From assembly GCF_026262505.1 (NCBI RefSeq), contig NC_067205.1, positions 13,020,001 to 13,084,000 of the forward strand: a stretch of DNA of 64,000 bases. The letters are read 5' to 3'. Below, one piece after another: positions 16,406 to 27,400 of this stretch. Under the pieces are notes generated by a model. That model saw nothing but the letters and a program-made list of their open reading frames with translations. It did not search any database and was not told where the DNA came from. A program made the position numbers and the translations under genes. The first letter of the stretch is position 1; every line of letters starts with the position of its first letter. Source of the stretch: Trichomonas vaginalis G3 (lineage: Eukaryota; Parabasalia; Trichomonadida; Trichomonadidae).

Positions 16406-19400
16406 ATGACTATTGCTGCATATGCGTATGAAACAAATGAAGCAAGAAGAGCACATGAACTAGTAAACGAAAACTCAACTTTAACCATTGAAGGCAATGA
16501 TTTAGTCATTGACGATGGAAAAACTAAAAAAGTCATTGATTTCGATACTTTTTAACACTTATGACCCATTCATTACAACAAGCAAGGTTCCCATCATAAA
16601 TGATGGAACGGTGCAATATATAAATTCAACAGTAGATGCTCATTAGTGAAAGTACTGAATGTTCTCATTGAATTGTTAAAGAGCTTTCGATTTGACGACA
16701 ACATTAAATGCCTAAAGAATTTAGTCATGAATGAGAAACAAATTCTCGGCGTTGCTGGTAGCAGTAATGATGTACACCTTATGACATTAGAATATTATAA
16801 CGAACATAAAGATGAACTGAAAGGAGAGAAGGGTGACACTGGACCTCAAGGAATACAAGGAATACAAGGACCTCAAGGCGAAAACGGTTTGGATGGAAAG
16901 GATGGAAAGGATGGAAAAACTGCTAAATCATGGATATGGGACTTATAAATACTGGTTTAACAGCTGCTTCATATGGAGTTCTTCAATACCAAATCGGAAA
17001 GATATGGCAGTACTTGGTGAAGAAAGCTTTAGATGACGTTAAAAATGCTTGAACTTCATTTCAATGGTTCTGATACTATTAAAACTTTATCTGGTTGGAT
17101 GCAAGAAACAAGGAGTCAATAATACTGTAAGACGTATAGCAAACAATGCACGTACGGGATTGGATACTTTACGAGAAGCACAAAATACACTAAAGGAAGC
17201 AAATGATATTCTTGGCTCAGTATCAGACATGCATGAAGATTGGCTTAAAGGTATTGACAAATCTTTAAAAAATCACAGTCAGTCTATTGCTGACTACAAG
17301 AAAAGTATAGATTTTTTACATAGTGCTATGGACGTACATGATGGAAGCATAAGGAACTTACTTAATGCTAACAATAACTTACCAGGAACTATTAAAGCAT
17401 TTATAAGTCTTTGTAAAACCTGGTGCTCTAACATTTAGGTCTTTGAGAGCAAGAGCATTGAAGTCAAGAGATGCAGAAACTCCAACAGAACCTACAGAAG
17501 GAACTGAAACAACAGAAACTCCAGAAGAACCACCAAAACCAACAGCTAATGAAATATTGTTCGAATATTTTCCAAGGTACTCTGTTCTCATTGCATACAT
17601 TCAAGAAATACTTAAGAAAGCAGACTTGACTTTAGGAGATGATGAAAGTTCTGTATATCTTTCGTTCCAGTTTCAAATAGCAGAACTTTTGAGACAGATA
17701 TGCTTAATGTATGACAACATCTCTGATTTCACAAGATATGATGACGACCATGACCCGAACACGGTGAAGAAGAAGTTTTACAAACATCCATTAAGACAGG
17801 AAAGGTTTTAACTCAAAGTCTCATTATTGACACCAAAGATGGCGAAGTGGACGTTCTTCAAGAGCTGAAGAAAAATACTTCTTCGGGAGGTGGTGGTAGG
17901 CATGAACTTGAAATAAATGAGATAGAAGAGAAATTAGCCGAAAAAGCAGATAAAGAACATAAACACAATATCTCCGATATAAATGAACTTCAAGCTACAT
18001 TAAATAGTAAAGCGGACAAAAATGAACTTGACGCAATGAACAAAGTTTTGAAATCTCATAAACACAATATCTCCGATATAAATGAACTTCAAGCTACATT
18101 AAATAGTAAAGCGGACAAGAACCATGTTCATTATATAAGTTCAGATGAACAGATTATAACGGACTATCATGGATATTTAACACAGGATGAAGAAGTGAAG
18201 ACGAAAAATGTTAATGAAAGAAGATATAAATTCATTCGTGCTAAAGGTTATGACATACACTGTACTGTACAGTATGACACAGGTATAGCACCACAAACAT
18301 TTGGTTATAACGCTGAAATTTATGCTTCATACTTCTTTGTTAACGGTGTATTAGTTGAACCAAGATTTATGTTAAGAGTTAAGGCAAAAATAACTTTTGA
18401 AGATGCTATTAAAAGTAAAGCTGACAAAAATGAACTTGACGCAACGAACAAAGTTTTGAAATCTCATAAACACAATATCTCCGATATAAATGAACTTCAA
18501 ACTTCTTTAGACAACAAAGCAGACAAAAACCATACACATGAATCCTTCACTACTGTTAGAGCTGATGACATAATACTGAACTTTGACCTTGGTTCAAGTG
18601 CACCTTTAGAGAATCCAAGTACAAGCGTAAAAGATACACTAAACAATTTAGATAACAGTTGCAGGAATATTGAAGGTCATGCCAGAAACTTTGAAGCACA
18701 TGAACTACCAGCAATGTTAGATAAGAAAGCAGACAAAACTTATGTGGATGCAGAAATAACAAAGAAATTTTCGAAACCAGATACAATGACATTTACAACA
18801 GAAATTATAAATGGTGAACCAGCAACTCCATTTGAATTTGTTAGAGGTCTTCAACCAGATACTTTTGAATTTTTCTTGGATAATTCTATTGAACTAACAT
18901 TACATTATAAAAGTGGAACAAATGCAACATTTCATCCGGGAGATACATTCCAAATGGTATTTAATGACATGAGTTCTTTAGAATATGTTTATAGAGTTAT
19001 GAGCATATATGATTTAATATATCCTATAGGAGCTGTTTATACGTCTATGAATCCAATAAATCCAAACACTTTATTTGGTGGTAGATGGTATGAAATAGTT
19101 GACAGTTTTCCATTCTACACTAATACGCAGTCAATGAAGATGGGAGGTTCAAAGAAAATAGGTATTGAAAACCTTCCTTCACATATGCATAGGTTCAGTG
19201 GAAGAACATCTGTGGAAGGAAACCATTCACATTCAATAACAAAAAGAGGTTATATAAATCTTGCAGCGGGTTCGAATAGACAGGGAATGAACAGATATGA
19301 TATCTCAGATGACCCCAAAGATGTTAGCACAGGTATTTTCTGTGGAACTGCAGGAAATCATACACATGTTGTAGCTGGTATTACAGACCCAGCAGGTAAT

Positions 19401-19457
19401 GGAAAAGATTATATGCCTCCTTATATAACAATGCACGCTTGGATACGAGTTGGTTAA
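16406..19457 (+). pseudogene. Long phage-like fibre protein with collagen-like segment (B), frameshifted
   Basis: The reading frames run in order and look like one fibre of about 1000 residues broken by several indels: 16406-16555, 16646-16948 (collagen-like Gly-X-Y), 16931-17051, 17049-17438, 17443-17811 and a last open stretch to 19457. The final part has repeated shaft segments (HKHNISDINELQATLNSKADK) and a C-terminal collar domain (YPIGAVYTSM, GGSKKIGIENLPSHMH, HTH), as in the fibres of A and C. A predicted receptor-binding or surface fibre. Intact downstream integrase starts 20 bp later. Confidence 0.75.
16823..16918 (+). other. Collagen-like Gly-X-Y segment in the B fibre
   Basis: About 31 codons run as Gly-X-Y triplets (GEKGDTGPQGIQGIQGPQGE and on through GKDGKDGK), typical of triple-helical shafts in phage and viral fibres. 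Confidence 0.8.
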
Positions 19458-19476
19458 ACTCTTTAACTTTACATAA

Positions 19477-20562
19477 ATGAGCTTGAAAGAAGTATTCGAA
19501 CAACATCCATGGAGGTCTTTTAAGAAATTCAATGAAGCTGCAAAGAGTTCGGGATTTACTAACAGAGCTGAAGTGAAAAGGTTCTTTAACAAAAATGTTG
19601 TACATCAAACAAAAATAAACCCTTACGACTACTTTTTACCAATTTACTCCAACACTCCTGACGCATACCAATTTGACACTCTCATTCAAAGCAGAAAAGG
19701 AGGACATAAACCATTCCTCATCTTCATAAATGTTAACACTCGTAAAGCATATGCATATCCAATGAGGAACAAAGGAACTCGTGAAGTGTTAAGAGTTTTA
19801 CAAAAGTTTGTAGCAGAACATAACCCAAGTACTTTAACATCAGACCAGGATTCAGCATACCTCAGCAACGAAATCACAGAATTTCTCATTAAGCATAACA
19901 TAACTCACTACACTACTGAAGACCATAACCATAACATACTCGGCATCATAAACCGCTTCATAAGAACGCTCAGAGATTTAAACCAAGAGCGAGACTTTAC
20001 CGAAGAAACAATGAAGCATTTTCTCGAAGTATATAATTCCTCAACACATTCTACAACAGGACATACACCAAATTCAATGACACAACAACAAGAAGAAAAG
20101 TATATACAAAAGAAACGAAGCCAAACACAAAATATCAGAAATTCAACACAATTTACCCTCATTCCTGGTACAAAAGTTCGTGTAGTTCTTGACGACAAAC
20201 CATTGACAAAGAAACGTTTAAGGTTAAGTCGAAATTATTATATCGTAGACTCTACGCAAGGTAATGGATATCTTATAAAAGCTGCTGACGACTCCATAGC
20301 GTTTTACCCTCGTCATAAATTAGTCGAAAGTAGTAATGGCAAACTTGCTGAAACCATTGACGAAGCAAAGCGAGGAGTGGTTATTGAAATACTTGGCTAT
20401 AACACAAACGATGACACTTATAAAGTAAGATATGAAGGAGGCGTTGAAGATGTTATACCATCTAAGAACTTGAGAGAGTCGAAGCCAACACATCTGGGAC
20501 CATTAGAGCGGGAGTACTGGAAAGACAAAAATATGCCAGAAAGAATAAGAAAATTCTTCTAA
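19477..20562 (+). CDS. Retroviral-type integrase (B)
   Basis: The 361-residue protein has an rve catalytic core with Asp67 (YQFDTLI), Asp123 (LTSDQDS) and, at exact DD35E spacing, Asn159 where Glu is expected (IINRFIRTL). A helical N-terminal part precedes it. A basic region and a chromo-like C-terminal fold (YKVRYEGGVEDVIPSKNL) follow, as in Maverick c-integrases. The frame is complete, but the Asn at the third catalytic position would probably abolish strand transfer. The last codons (MPERIRKFF) lie in a tandem duplication. Confidence 0.85.
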   Translation: MSLKEVFEQHPWRSFKKFNEAAKSSGFTNRAEVKRFFNKNVVHQTKINPYDYFLPIYSNTPDAYQFDTLIQSRKGGHKPFLIFINVNTRKAYAYPMRNKGTREVLRVLQKFVAEHNPSTLTSDQDSAYLSNEITEFLIKHNITHYTTEDHNHNILGIINRFIRTLRDLNQERDFTEETMKHFLEVYNSSTHSTTGHTPNSMTQQQEEKYIQKKRSQTQNIRNSTQFTLIPGTKVRVVLDDKPLTKKRLRLSRNYYIVDSTQGNGYLIKAADDSIAFYPRHKLVESSNGKLAETIDEAKRGVVIEILGYNTNDDTYKVRYEGGVEDVIPSKNLRESKPTHLGPLEREYWKDKNMPERIRKFF

Positions 20563-20657
20563 ACTTTTTCATTAGATGTAAATCAGACAAAGCATTTACC
20601 AGAAAGAATAAGAAAATTCTTCTAAACTTTTTCGTTGGATGTAAATCAGACAAAAAT
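20535..20657. repeat. Tandem duplication at the integrase 3' end
   Basis: A ~62-bp unit containing AGAAAATTCTTCTAAAC and GATGTAAATCAGACAAA occurs twice. The first copy includes the last integrase codons and stop. Confidence 0.75.
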
Positions 20658-20681
20658 ATATTTTAGTTGAAGAGATGAGAT

Positions 20682-20750
20682 TTCACCTGTTTTTTCACCT
20701 GTTTTCTCACCTGTTTTTTCACCTGTTTTTTCACCTGTTTTCTCACCCTC
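20682..20750. repeat. TTTTTTCACCTG iterons
   Basis: About six imperfect 12-bp repeats of TTTTTTCACCTG lie in tandem downstream of the integrase. They share the TTCACC core with the TIR iterons. Confidence 0.8.
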
Positions 20751-20751
20751 A

Positions 20752-20780
20752 CCACTTAGCGGCTCAGACCCTTTGGGTCT
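20752..20780. repeat. GC-rich double-hairpin element 3
   Basis: On the minus strand AGACCC-AAA-GGGTCT is followed by GA and a stem CCGC-TAA-GTGG with a G-T pair. It is intergenic, between the iterons and the next gene. Confidence 0.55.
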
Positions 20781-20864
20781 CGTGAATTTTCATGAATTTC
20801 CTTAAGATAGAAAAAATAAAGTTAGTTTTATTTTTATTTATTTTTTTATCTTGTATGTAAAGAT

Positions 20865-21805
20865 ATGATTTCAACAATAGGTTCTACAACAATTCAAACA
20901 ACTACAGCACCAAACTCTTTAGTCATGAATCCTACATCTATGTTAGTAGAGATGAAAAGCTTCATTCCTTCTTCATATACTTTTGAGACAGAAATACAAA
21001 GAATTAAGCAAGAACTTTTAACAAGTAATTTCGACTGTAGTGCGAAAGATGAAACAAATGAACAGTATCTTTATGACATGCAGGACATTATTGACCATTT
21101 ACCCAAATTGCCTGAAATCCAACAAAAAAGCTCACTATTCATGAATTCGATGAAATAGAAGTGAAACCAACTGACTCAGTAGAAATAAAGAAGTTCATAC
21201 GTAAAGTAAACTATGAGTTTCTAGGATATCATTGCAACCATAAAGTTATGGACAAAGATTGCGACATGGTATATAAGAACATCTCTGACATATATAAATC
21301 TGGGGAGTTTAAGACATACGACAACTTTGTTTCATTAGTTGCTGAATGTGTATGGCAGATAAGAGATAAAGATAAAAGATGTAAAATATGGAATGGACAA
21401 ATAAAACCAACAACTTTTGAGTTAAAGAAAACCATTGACGCCTTAGTTGTTCTAGCAGGTCAAATTTCAATGTATAACGCAAAAATGAATCCGCAATGTT
21501 CAAAATGTAAAGCAGCAATAAGGAAATATAACTACTCCGTCAAAGAGATAGAACGTATGCGAAACGACTATGCTGACTTAAAGAAAGAAGTAGAGAAACC
21601 AGCAGAAGATAAAATGGACATGTTAGCATTTCTGAACAAAAACTATCCAACAGCTGACGATTTCCTATTATCTGATGTCAAGAAGAAGTATAAAGAAACT
21701 TTCGGCATTGTTAAAACTTTTGACATACTGACAGAAGAAATAGAAGCTACGAAATTGTTTAGAATTTCAAATATACATCGTACAATTCATGTAAAACGCT
21801 TATAA
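20865..21805 (+). pseudogene. Hypothetical Cys-containing protein (B), one frameshift
   Basis: An open frame from the ATG at 20865 to 21158 continues in another frame to 21805; the shift lies in an A run near 21125. The whole would be about 310 residues. The N-terminus is Ser/Thr-rich, the middle has spaced cysteines and histidines (YHCNHK, DKDCD, CSKC) that could bind zinc, and the C-terminal part is helical and charged. No family recognised. The start follows TTTTTTTATCTTGTATGTAAAG, an example of the element promoter. Confidence 0.5.
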
Positions 21806-22095
21806 AATAACTGGGTGAAAAATTAGGTGAGAGAAAACAGGTGAAATCTCACCTCTTCACCTAAAATATATTTTTATTGAATTCAGCAACAAAAATCTGA
21901 GTAAAATAATTTTTAGGGCATGTGTCAAACCGTTGAGTTTTCACAAAATTTAAAAAATAACGTTTACCATGTAAAACGCTTATAAAATAACTGGGGTGAA
22001 AAATTAGGTGAGAAAACAAGTGAAATCTCACCTCTTCACCTAAAATATATTTTTATTGAATTCAGTAACAAAAATCATGAATTTTCCTTAAGATA
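21789..22095. repeat. Direct repeat of ~125 bp with GGTGA hairpins
   Basis: 21789-21915 and 21969-22095 are near-identical and each carries the end of the preceding gene (TGTAAAACGCTTATAAAA), an AGGTGA...TCACCT hairpin, and TATATTTTTATTGAATTCAG. The duplication suggests local slippage or recombination. Confidence 0.8.
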
Positions 22096-22153
22096 AAAAA
22101 ATAACGCTAATTTTTTTCTAAGAAAAATTTTTATTTTGTATGTAAAGACAGTA

Positions 22154-22765
22154 ATGACAAACATTGAGTTTGAAACAGTTAGAAAGATAGACAATGACAC
22201 CAAAGTGGTTAGAATAGGTGATTTAAACGTAAGATACTCAAAGAAATACAACAAATATTCTTTGTCAGACATTATATCTCCATCTGAAAAGAAAACAAAC
22301 CATTGGGTTAGAAATGCTTCAACTCAGAAAATTTTGACAAGAAATCCTGAGCTTATGATATCAGTAAGATTCTATGGAACTACAGCATATCTCATTGACA
22401 AAAGTCTTATACCAATAGTTTTGTTATGGATTGACCCAGTTGTTGGATATAACTTCATAACTTATGGTTCATTCGATACGGAACGTTGCAGTGAAGGCTT
22501 ACTTTACATCGTTCAGAAACCGAAGGACTTCAATACAAAGAGATATAAGATAGGAAGAACATATAATATAACTCAAAGATATGACAGTACAGTCAATAGA
22601 GTCAAGGTTGTGTTCGTTAATGATATGAGAGCTGCAGAAACAGAACTACTTGAAAAGTTTGAGAAAATGTATGGTGCTCCCATGAAAGGTAAAGAAACGT
22701 TTGAAGTAGATGAGATAGATAAAGCTATAAAATTATTTGACGAAGTTGCTGAAAAATACATGTAA
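22154..22765 (+). CDS. KilA-N-like plus GIY-YIG (T5orf172-type) protein
   Basis: The protein has 203 residues from the ATG at 22154; an upstream ATG at 22136 lies within the promoter motif shared with the next gene. The N-terminal half has the pattern of a KilA-N DNA-binding domain (NHWVRNAST, YLIDKSLIPIVLLWIDP). The C-terminal half has GLLYIVQKP, YKIGRTYN and a later RAAETELLEKF, the core of T5orf172/MUG113 GIY-YIG-like nucleases. This combination is known from large DNA viruses and phages. The likely role is DNA binding or cleavage during replication. Intact frame. Confidence 0.65.
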   Translation: MTNIEFETVRKIDNDTKVVRIGDLNVRYSKKYNKYSLSDIISPSEKKTNHWVRNASTQKILTRNPELMISVRFYGTTAYLIDKSLIPIVLLWIDPVVGYNFITYGSFDTERCSEGLLYIVQKPKDFNTKRYKIGRTYNITQRYDSTVNRVKVVFVNDMRAAETELLEKFEKMYGAPMKGKETFEVDEIDKAIKLFDEVAEKYM

Positions 22766-22853
22766 AGCGTTTATTTTTGGTCTTTTGTGAAAGTCAGAAA
22801 ATAAAGTTAGTTTTATTTTTATTTATTTTTTTATTTTGTATGTAAAGACAGTA

Positions 22854-23680
22854 ATGTCAACATTAGAGAACACAACAACTGCTATCGTTCATGAAGCCAT
22901 AAATGAAGAATACGAATACATACAATATAACAAACAACTTCGCCTCATTCGTTCGGTCAAAGATGACATGTACCAAATGCAAAGTATAATGAATGCTCTT
23001 CGTTCTACAAAGCAAGCATATCATTGGTTTGAAAACCAACAGACAAAAGAACTTTTAGAAGAATTTCCTCATATGATTGCTTCCCTCGGAAAACCGAGAG
23101 AAGAGATTCCATTCGAAAATCGCAAGAATTTGGCACCTGGTTTGAAAGGTTATTATGTTCATAGACTTTTAGTAAATGCTGTAGCAATGTGGGCTTCACC
23201 TCGTTCTGCTTGTTATATTTTCATGATGTTAGATGAACTATATAAAGCAGAACGTGGAGAGATGGAAAAGAAACTTCAAGCAAAAGATGAAGTCATTGAA
23301 TCCAAAGACAAAAGCATACAGAAAAGAATACCACGTTCAGTACCAAAAGGAAAGGAAAAAAGCTATAAGTATATGATTTACGCTGAAGAGATGGAGAAAG
23401 AAGAAGATAAAGATATGGTTATGTTGCATTTAGTCAGAAAAACAACAAGAGCTTTTATGACTTAGCTAAAATATATAAATCTGACAGAAACTGGTTCTAT
23501 CGTGAAAACTTACCGATTTCAATGACACCGAATGAGCAAATAAAGGAAATTGTCAAAAGTACTCTTCCTCAAACACACTATGACATCAAAGGTTGCACAA
23601 TACTTACATTCAAAGAAGACTTACCATTACTGAAGGAAAAAATAACAGAATATTTCGATAACTTCAAAGAGGAAGAATAA
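22854..23680 (+). pseudogene. KilA-N-domain protein with DUF3627-like tail (B), frameshifted
   Basis: From the ATG at 22854 the frame is open to 23463 and includes YHWFENQQTKELLEEF, YYVHRLLVNAVAMWASP and a coiled-coil linker, as in viral KilA-N proteins. An A-run indel near 23435 shifts the frame, and coding continues to 23680 with FYDLAKIYKSDRNWFYREN, the C-terminal domain type often joined to KilA-N. The upstream region is nearly identical to that of 22154, suggesting the two genes arose by duplication with their promoter. A likely DNA-binding regulator. Confidence 0.6.
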
Positions 23681-23734
23681 AAAAATCTAAGCTAATTTTA
23701 TTTTTTTATAAAATTTTATCTCATATGAAAGAAC

Positions 23735-23890
23735 ATGAATTTAGAATATTCGGAACTCATGACAGAAGAAGAGAACGAACAACATGTAAAAGATTATGCA
23801 AAATTTCTGAAGGTATATAAAGCTTATGAAAAAGCGTATGAAAAGTTTATACATTGGGGAATTGTTGTAAAATATCGATATGAAGACTAA
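23735..23890 (+). CDS. Hypothetical protein, 51 aa (B)
   Basis: The small ORF sits behind TTTTATCTCATATGAAAGAAC, a good copy of the element promoter. The product is charged and helical with repeated YEKAYEKF. Function unknown. Confidence 0.4.
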   Translation: MNLEYSELMTEEENEQHVKDYAKFLKVYKAYEKAYEKFIHWGIVVKYRYED

Positions 23891-23908
23891 CCAAAAATAT
23901 ATTTTTGC

Positions 23909-24382
23909 TTAAATAGCTTCAGGGTCAATTTCTTCAACCATTTCACTTCCTTCGTCAATGTCAATAGAAGCTTCTTCAACCTTTGGTAAGAATTTCTGTA
24001 TAACATCTTTGTTCGTTATTGTCTTCAGAGATGAAGGATAATATTTCACATTTGTTTCACCCTTCTTATATTCTTTCTGTTCGGAAAGATTCATAGCAAT
24101 ACTGAAGAAGTCAATGTTAGAGTTCTTTATAACAGTATAGTGTGTATCTTTGACATTCATGAAGAAACCCTTTTGTTTCAAAACTACTGCTAACTCTTGT
24201 GAAGTATAACGTTTGCGGTCAATGACAATAGCTAATGGTCTGACATACTGACCAAACTTAGATTCTTTCACAAACTTCTTGTTAAAGATAACATTAACGT
24301 TTGAAGCACCATTGAACTCATTCTTGATGGCAGTAGCGAGAGCATTGTATGAAAAGAACTTGCAATCTTGCATGTGTTTCAT
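23909..24382 (-). CDS. Candidate single-stranded-DNA-binding protein (B)
   Basis: The 157-residue protein has alternating beta-like and basic segments (VIDRKRYTSQEL) and ends in a strongly acidic tail (EEIDPEAI), a layout common to SSB-like replication proteins. It diverges from the polymerase gene with about 90 bp between starts. In element C a protein with a similar acidic tail (IDIDPEMF, 48806-49225) sits beside the helicase. The functional proposal is inference from context and tail only; no fold was recognised. Confidence 0.4.
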   Translation of the reverse strand: MKHMQDCKFFSYNALATAIKNEFNGASNVNVIFNKKFVKESKFGQYVRPLAIVIDRKRYTSQELAVVLKQKGFFMNVKDTHYTVIKNSNIDFFSIAMNLSEQKEYKKGETNVKYYPSSLKTITNKDVIQKFLPKVEEASIDIDEGSEMVEEIDPEAI

Positions 24383-24473
24383 TAAAATAAAAATATTAAA
24401 TTATTTTGAAAAATAACTTAAAAAATGTAATCTAATTTTTTTAAAAAAAAATATTTTTTATTTCCTACTAAAG

Positions 24474-27400
24474 ATGTATCGGAAGTTGTCTAAGTTAGAA
24501 CACTCGGAAATAAAACAACTTCTTACAGAAGCTAACATAGAAGTAGCAACACATTACGCGACAAACAAAAAAGCACTCGCTGACATCCTCAATGACTACA
24601 ATGGTGAAATAACTTATGATAGAATTCATGAGTTCATAAAGCCGCAACGCGGCGAGGACGAAGTCCATGCAAGAACTTTTCCTTTAAATGACGTTGCTAT
24701 TGACTTATATCATAGACGTTCAGTACCTCATGAAGTAAGAAGAGAAATGTTTGACATAACAAATGCAAACGTTGGTGAAACAAGAAGAAGAGACGACACA
24801 CTGAAACAACAGAGAAGAGAGATGTTTAAAAGTGCTATAGAACAAGTTCGCAAAACTAATGATGTCATTCGTTCCATTGACGACAAACCAAAAGAAGGTG
24901 AGAGATGGTTAAAGAAAGATGAAGAGAATAGGAAGAGGAATGTGAAGACAGGTAATAGACTCATTGACTTTAACATCGAAGCTTTAGATGAACCAAACAG
25001 AGAATATTTACATAAACATTTCGGTAAGGTTTTCATGAGACTCTTAGAGAAAATTAAAATAAACTCACAACAGAGATGGATGGTATGTTATAAACTTGGT
25101 GGAAAGTATGAATGTTCTACGTTAAACCTCAATAATATTGGAACATTACTACATCAGCTCTTGAAGGAGAACTTTATATCAGAGATAGAAGCAAATGCCG
25201 CAGGTATTGTTGAAATGCACTATGACTTCTTCTTGACAAACATAAAGAATCTTACCGAAATAAAGATGTATGATTTAACAGAATATGAAGGCTTAACGAT
25301 GTCAGATGTAAAGAAAGGCAAACCAAAAAAGAGACCATATAGAGATGAAAGCACACTGACAAATGACCAGAAAGCCATTTTGGAAGCTCTTAAGCAAACA
25401 GGAAACCCAGCACTTATAGAAAGCTTTTGGAAAGATAATGGTGAAAAGAAGTTTTATAAGAAGAGAAGCGGTCAGTTCTGGAAGTATCTTTGCACATTAC
25501 CTATAAATCTTGAACGCTACCAAATCTTCAATGAACTGAACAAAAGAACTGCAACACTTATGACAGAAGACAATTGTTTCGTTTATGCTTGCATTCAGGC
25601 TGGAGTAAATGAAGAAACTATTGACCACATGAGAGAAGTCATTCGTGTTAGAGACTTTCCTCAAAGTAAAGTACAAGAAATTTCTGACGCAACAAGTATA
25701 GCATTTAATGTTACCATTGGTTATTTCAATGACTCAAGACATAATGAAATAAAGAGATATATACCAAAAGAATGTGAAACTGTTCGAACTATTGACTTAC
25801 TTCTTGTTGAAGACCACTACATGCTAAACGAAAGATTACCAATGACAACATACTTCATTCGCAACTATATAGAAATCTTGAAGGAGTGTGGTGGAATGAA
25901 CATTGAAAAACAGATGAAAATATATACAATGAGAGATGGTAAATACATTGTTCGCATGGATAGAACTACACCGCTATGGGATGTTATGAAAACATTGTGG
26001 GAGTGCAAATATTTCGAATCTATTTCTTATGGAGAACTTTTCACATATACGACTGACTTATATAAACAGAACCTTGCACCATTTAAAGATTTGACATATG
26101 CTCCAAAGTATTGTGTACAACTGAAGAAGAAAGCCGAGTCAAAAGAAGTAAATAAAGCTAAATGTAAGTTCATTCCTGAGCACGTTTTCTTTGCTGACTT
26201 TGAGTGTAGCACAGACGGCTTTCATAAAGCGTTTAACATATGTTATGACAGTGAAGATGGTTCAGTTAGTGAAAGCATTTGGGGTCAGAACTGTGCAACA
26301 GAATTTTTGGAACGACTTCCTGACAAGAGTTTAATATATTTCCATAACCTCAGCTATGACATAAACTTTATCTTAAGACACATGACAGAAGTGAAAGGAA
26401 CTCCCATCATTAAAGGTTCACGAACAATGCAAATAACTGGTTTATATAAAGGACGGGCAATTATTATAAAAGACTCTTACAGTGTTATAAATAAGAAACT
26501 TAAACTATTTCCTGCTATGTTTAACTTACAAACAGGACCGAAAGAAGTATTTCCATACAACTACTACAGCAGTACTTTGTTAGCAAATGACAACAGAACT
26601 GGTGTCATTTCTGAAGCATGTAAGTTTGTCAAGGATGCAGATACATTCATGAAGAACATATATTCCATCAAAGGTTGCAGAATAGATGAGAACCACTTCG
26701 ACTTAGAAAAATATAGCACGTTTTACTGCAAACAAGATGTAAGAATTTTAAGAGAAGGTTTTGTAAAGTTCCGCAATGACTTATTGAAAGAGTTTGATTT
26801 AAACGTTTATGACTACGTTAGTATTTGTTCTATTGCTAACAAATTGTTTGAGAACAGAGTATACTTCCCGAATGGAAATCTTTATGACCTCTCAAATAAA
26901 CCAAGAGAATTTATTTCGAGATGCATTCAAGGTGGAAGATATGTTGTCAGATAACATGAAACAAAAGAGCAAAAAGAAACTCATTGCTGACTTCGACGCT
27001 GTTTCATTATATCCATCGCTATAGCAAGATTGTATACTTTAGAAGGAATTCCAAAAGTATTGAAGGATGAGATGTTAAGCACAGAGTATCTCATGAGACA
27101 TTTATTCGATGACGACCAAAAGGAACCCATTGGTGAAAAGTTTATGTCTGGCTTCTTTGTTCTCATTAAGATAACAGAGATTGGAATACATAGACACTTT
27201 CCTTTAATAGTTTGTGACCCTGAACTAAATCCAGAACTTAACGTTCCCAGAAGTTCAAACACTTGCTGTTTAATGTATGTTGACCATATAACATTACAGG
27301 ACCTTATAAAATATCAAGGTGTCAAATGTGAAGTGTTGCAAGGATACTATTACGATGGAAACAGAGATTTGAGAATAAGAGATGAAGTTAAGAAATTGTT

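Noticed and set aside
16406-19457. Bacteriophage or bacterial contamination because of the phage-like fibre
   Set aside because: The gene lies inside a Maverick with matched TIRs and next to an rve integrase, and both Maverick families carry it. Base composition and promoters match neighbours.
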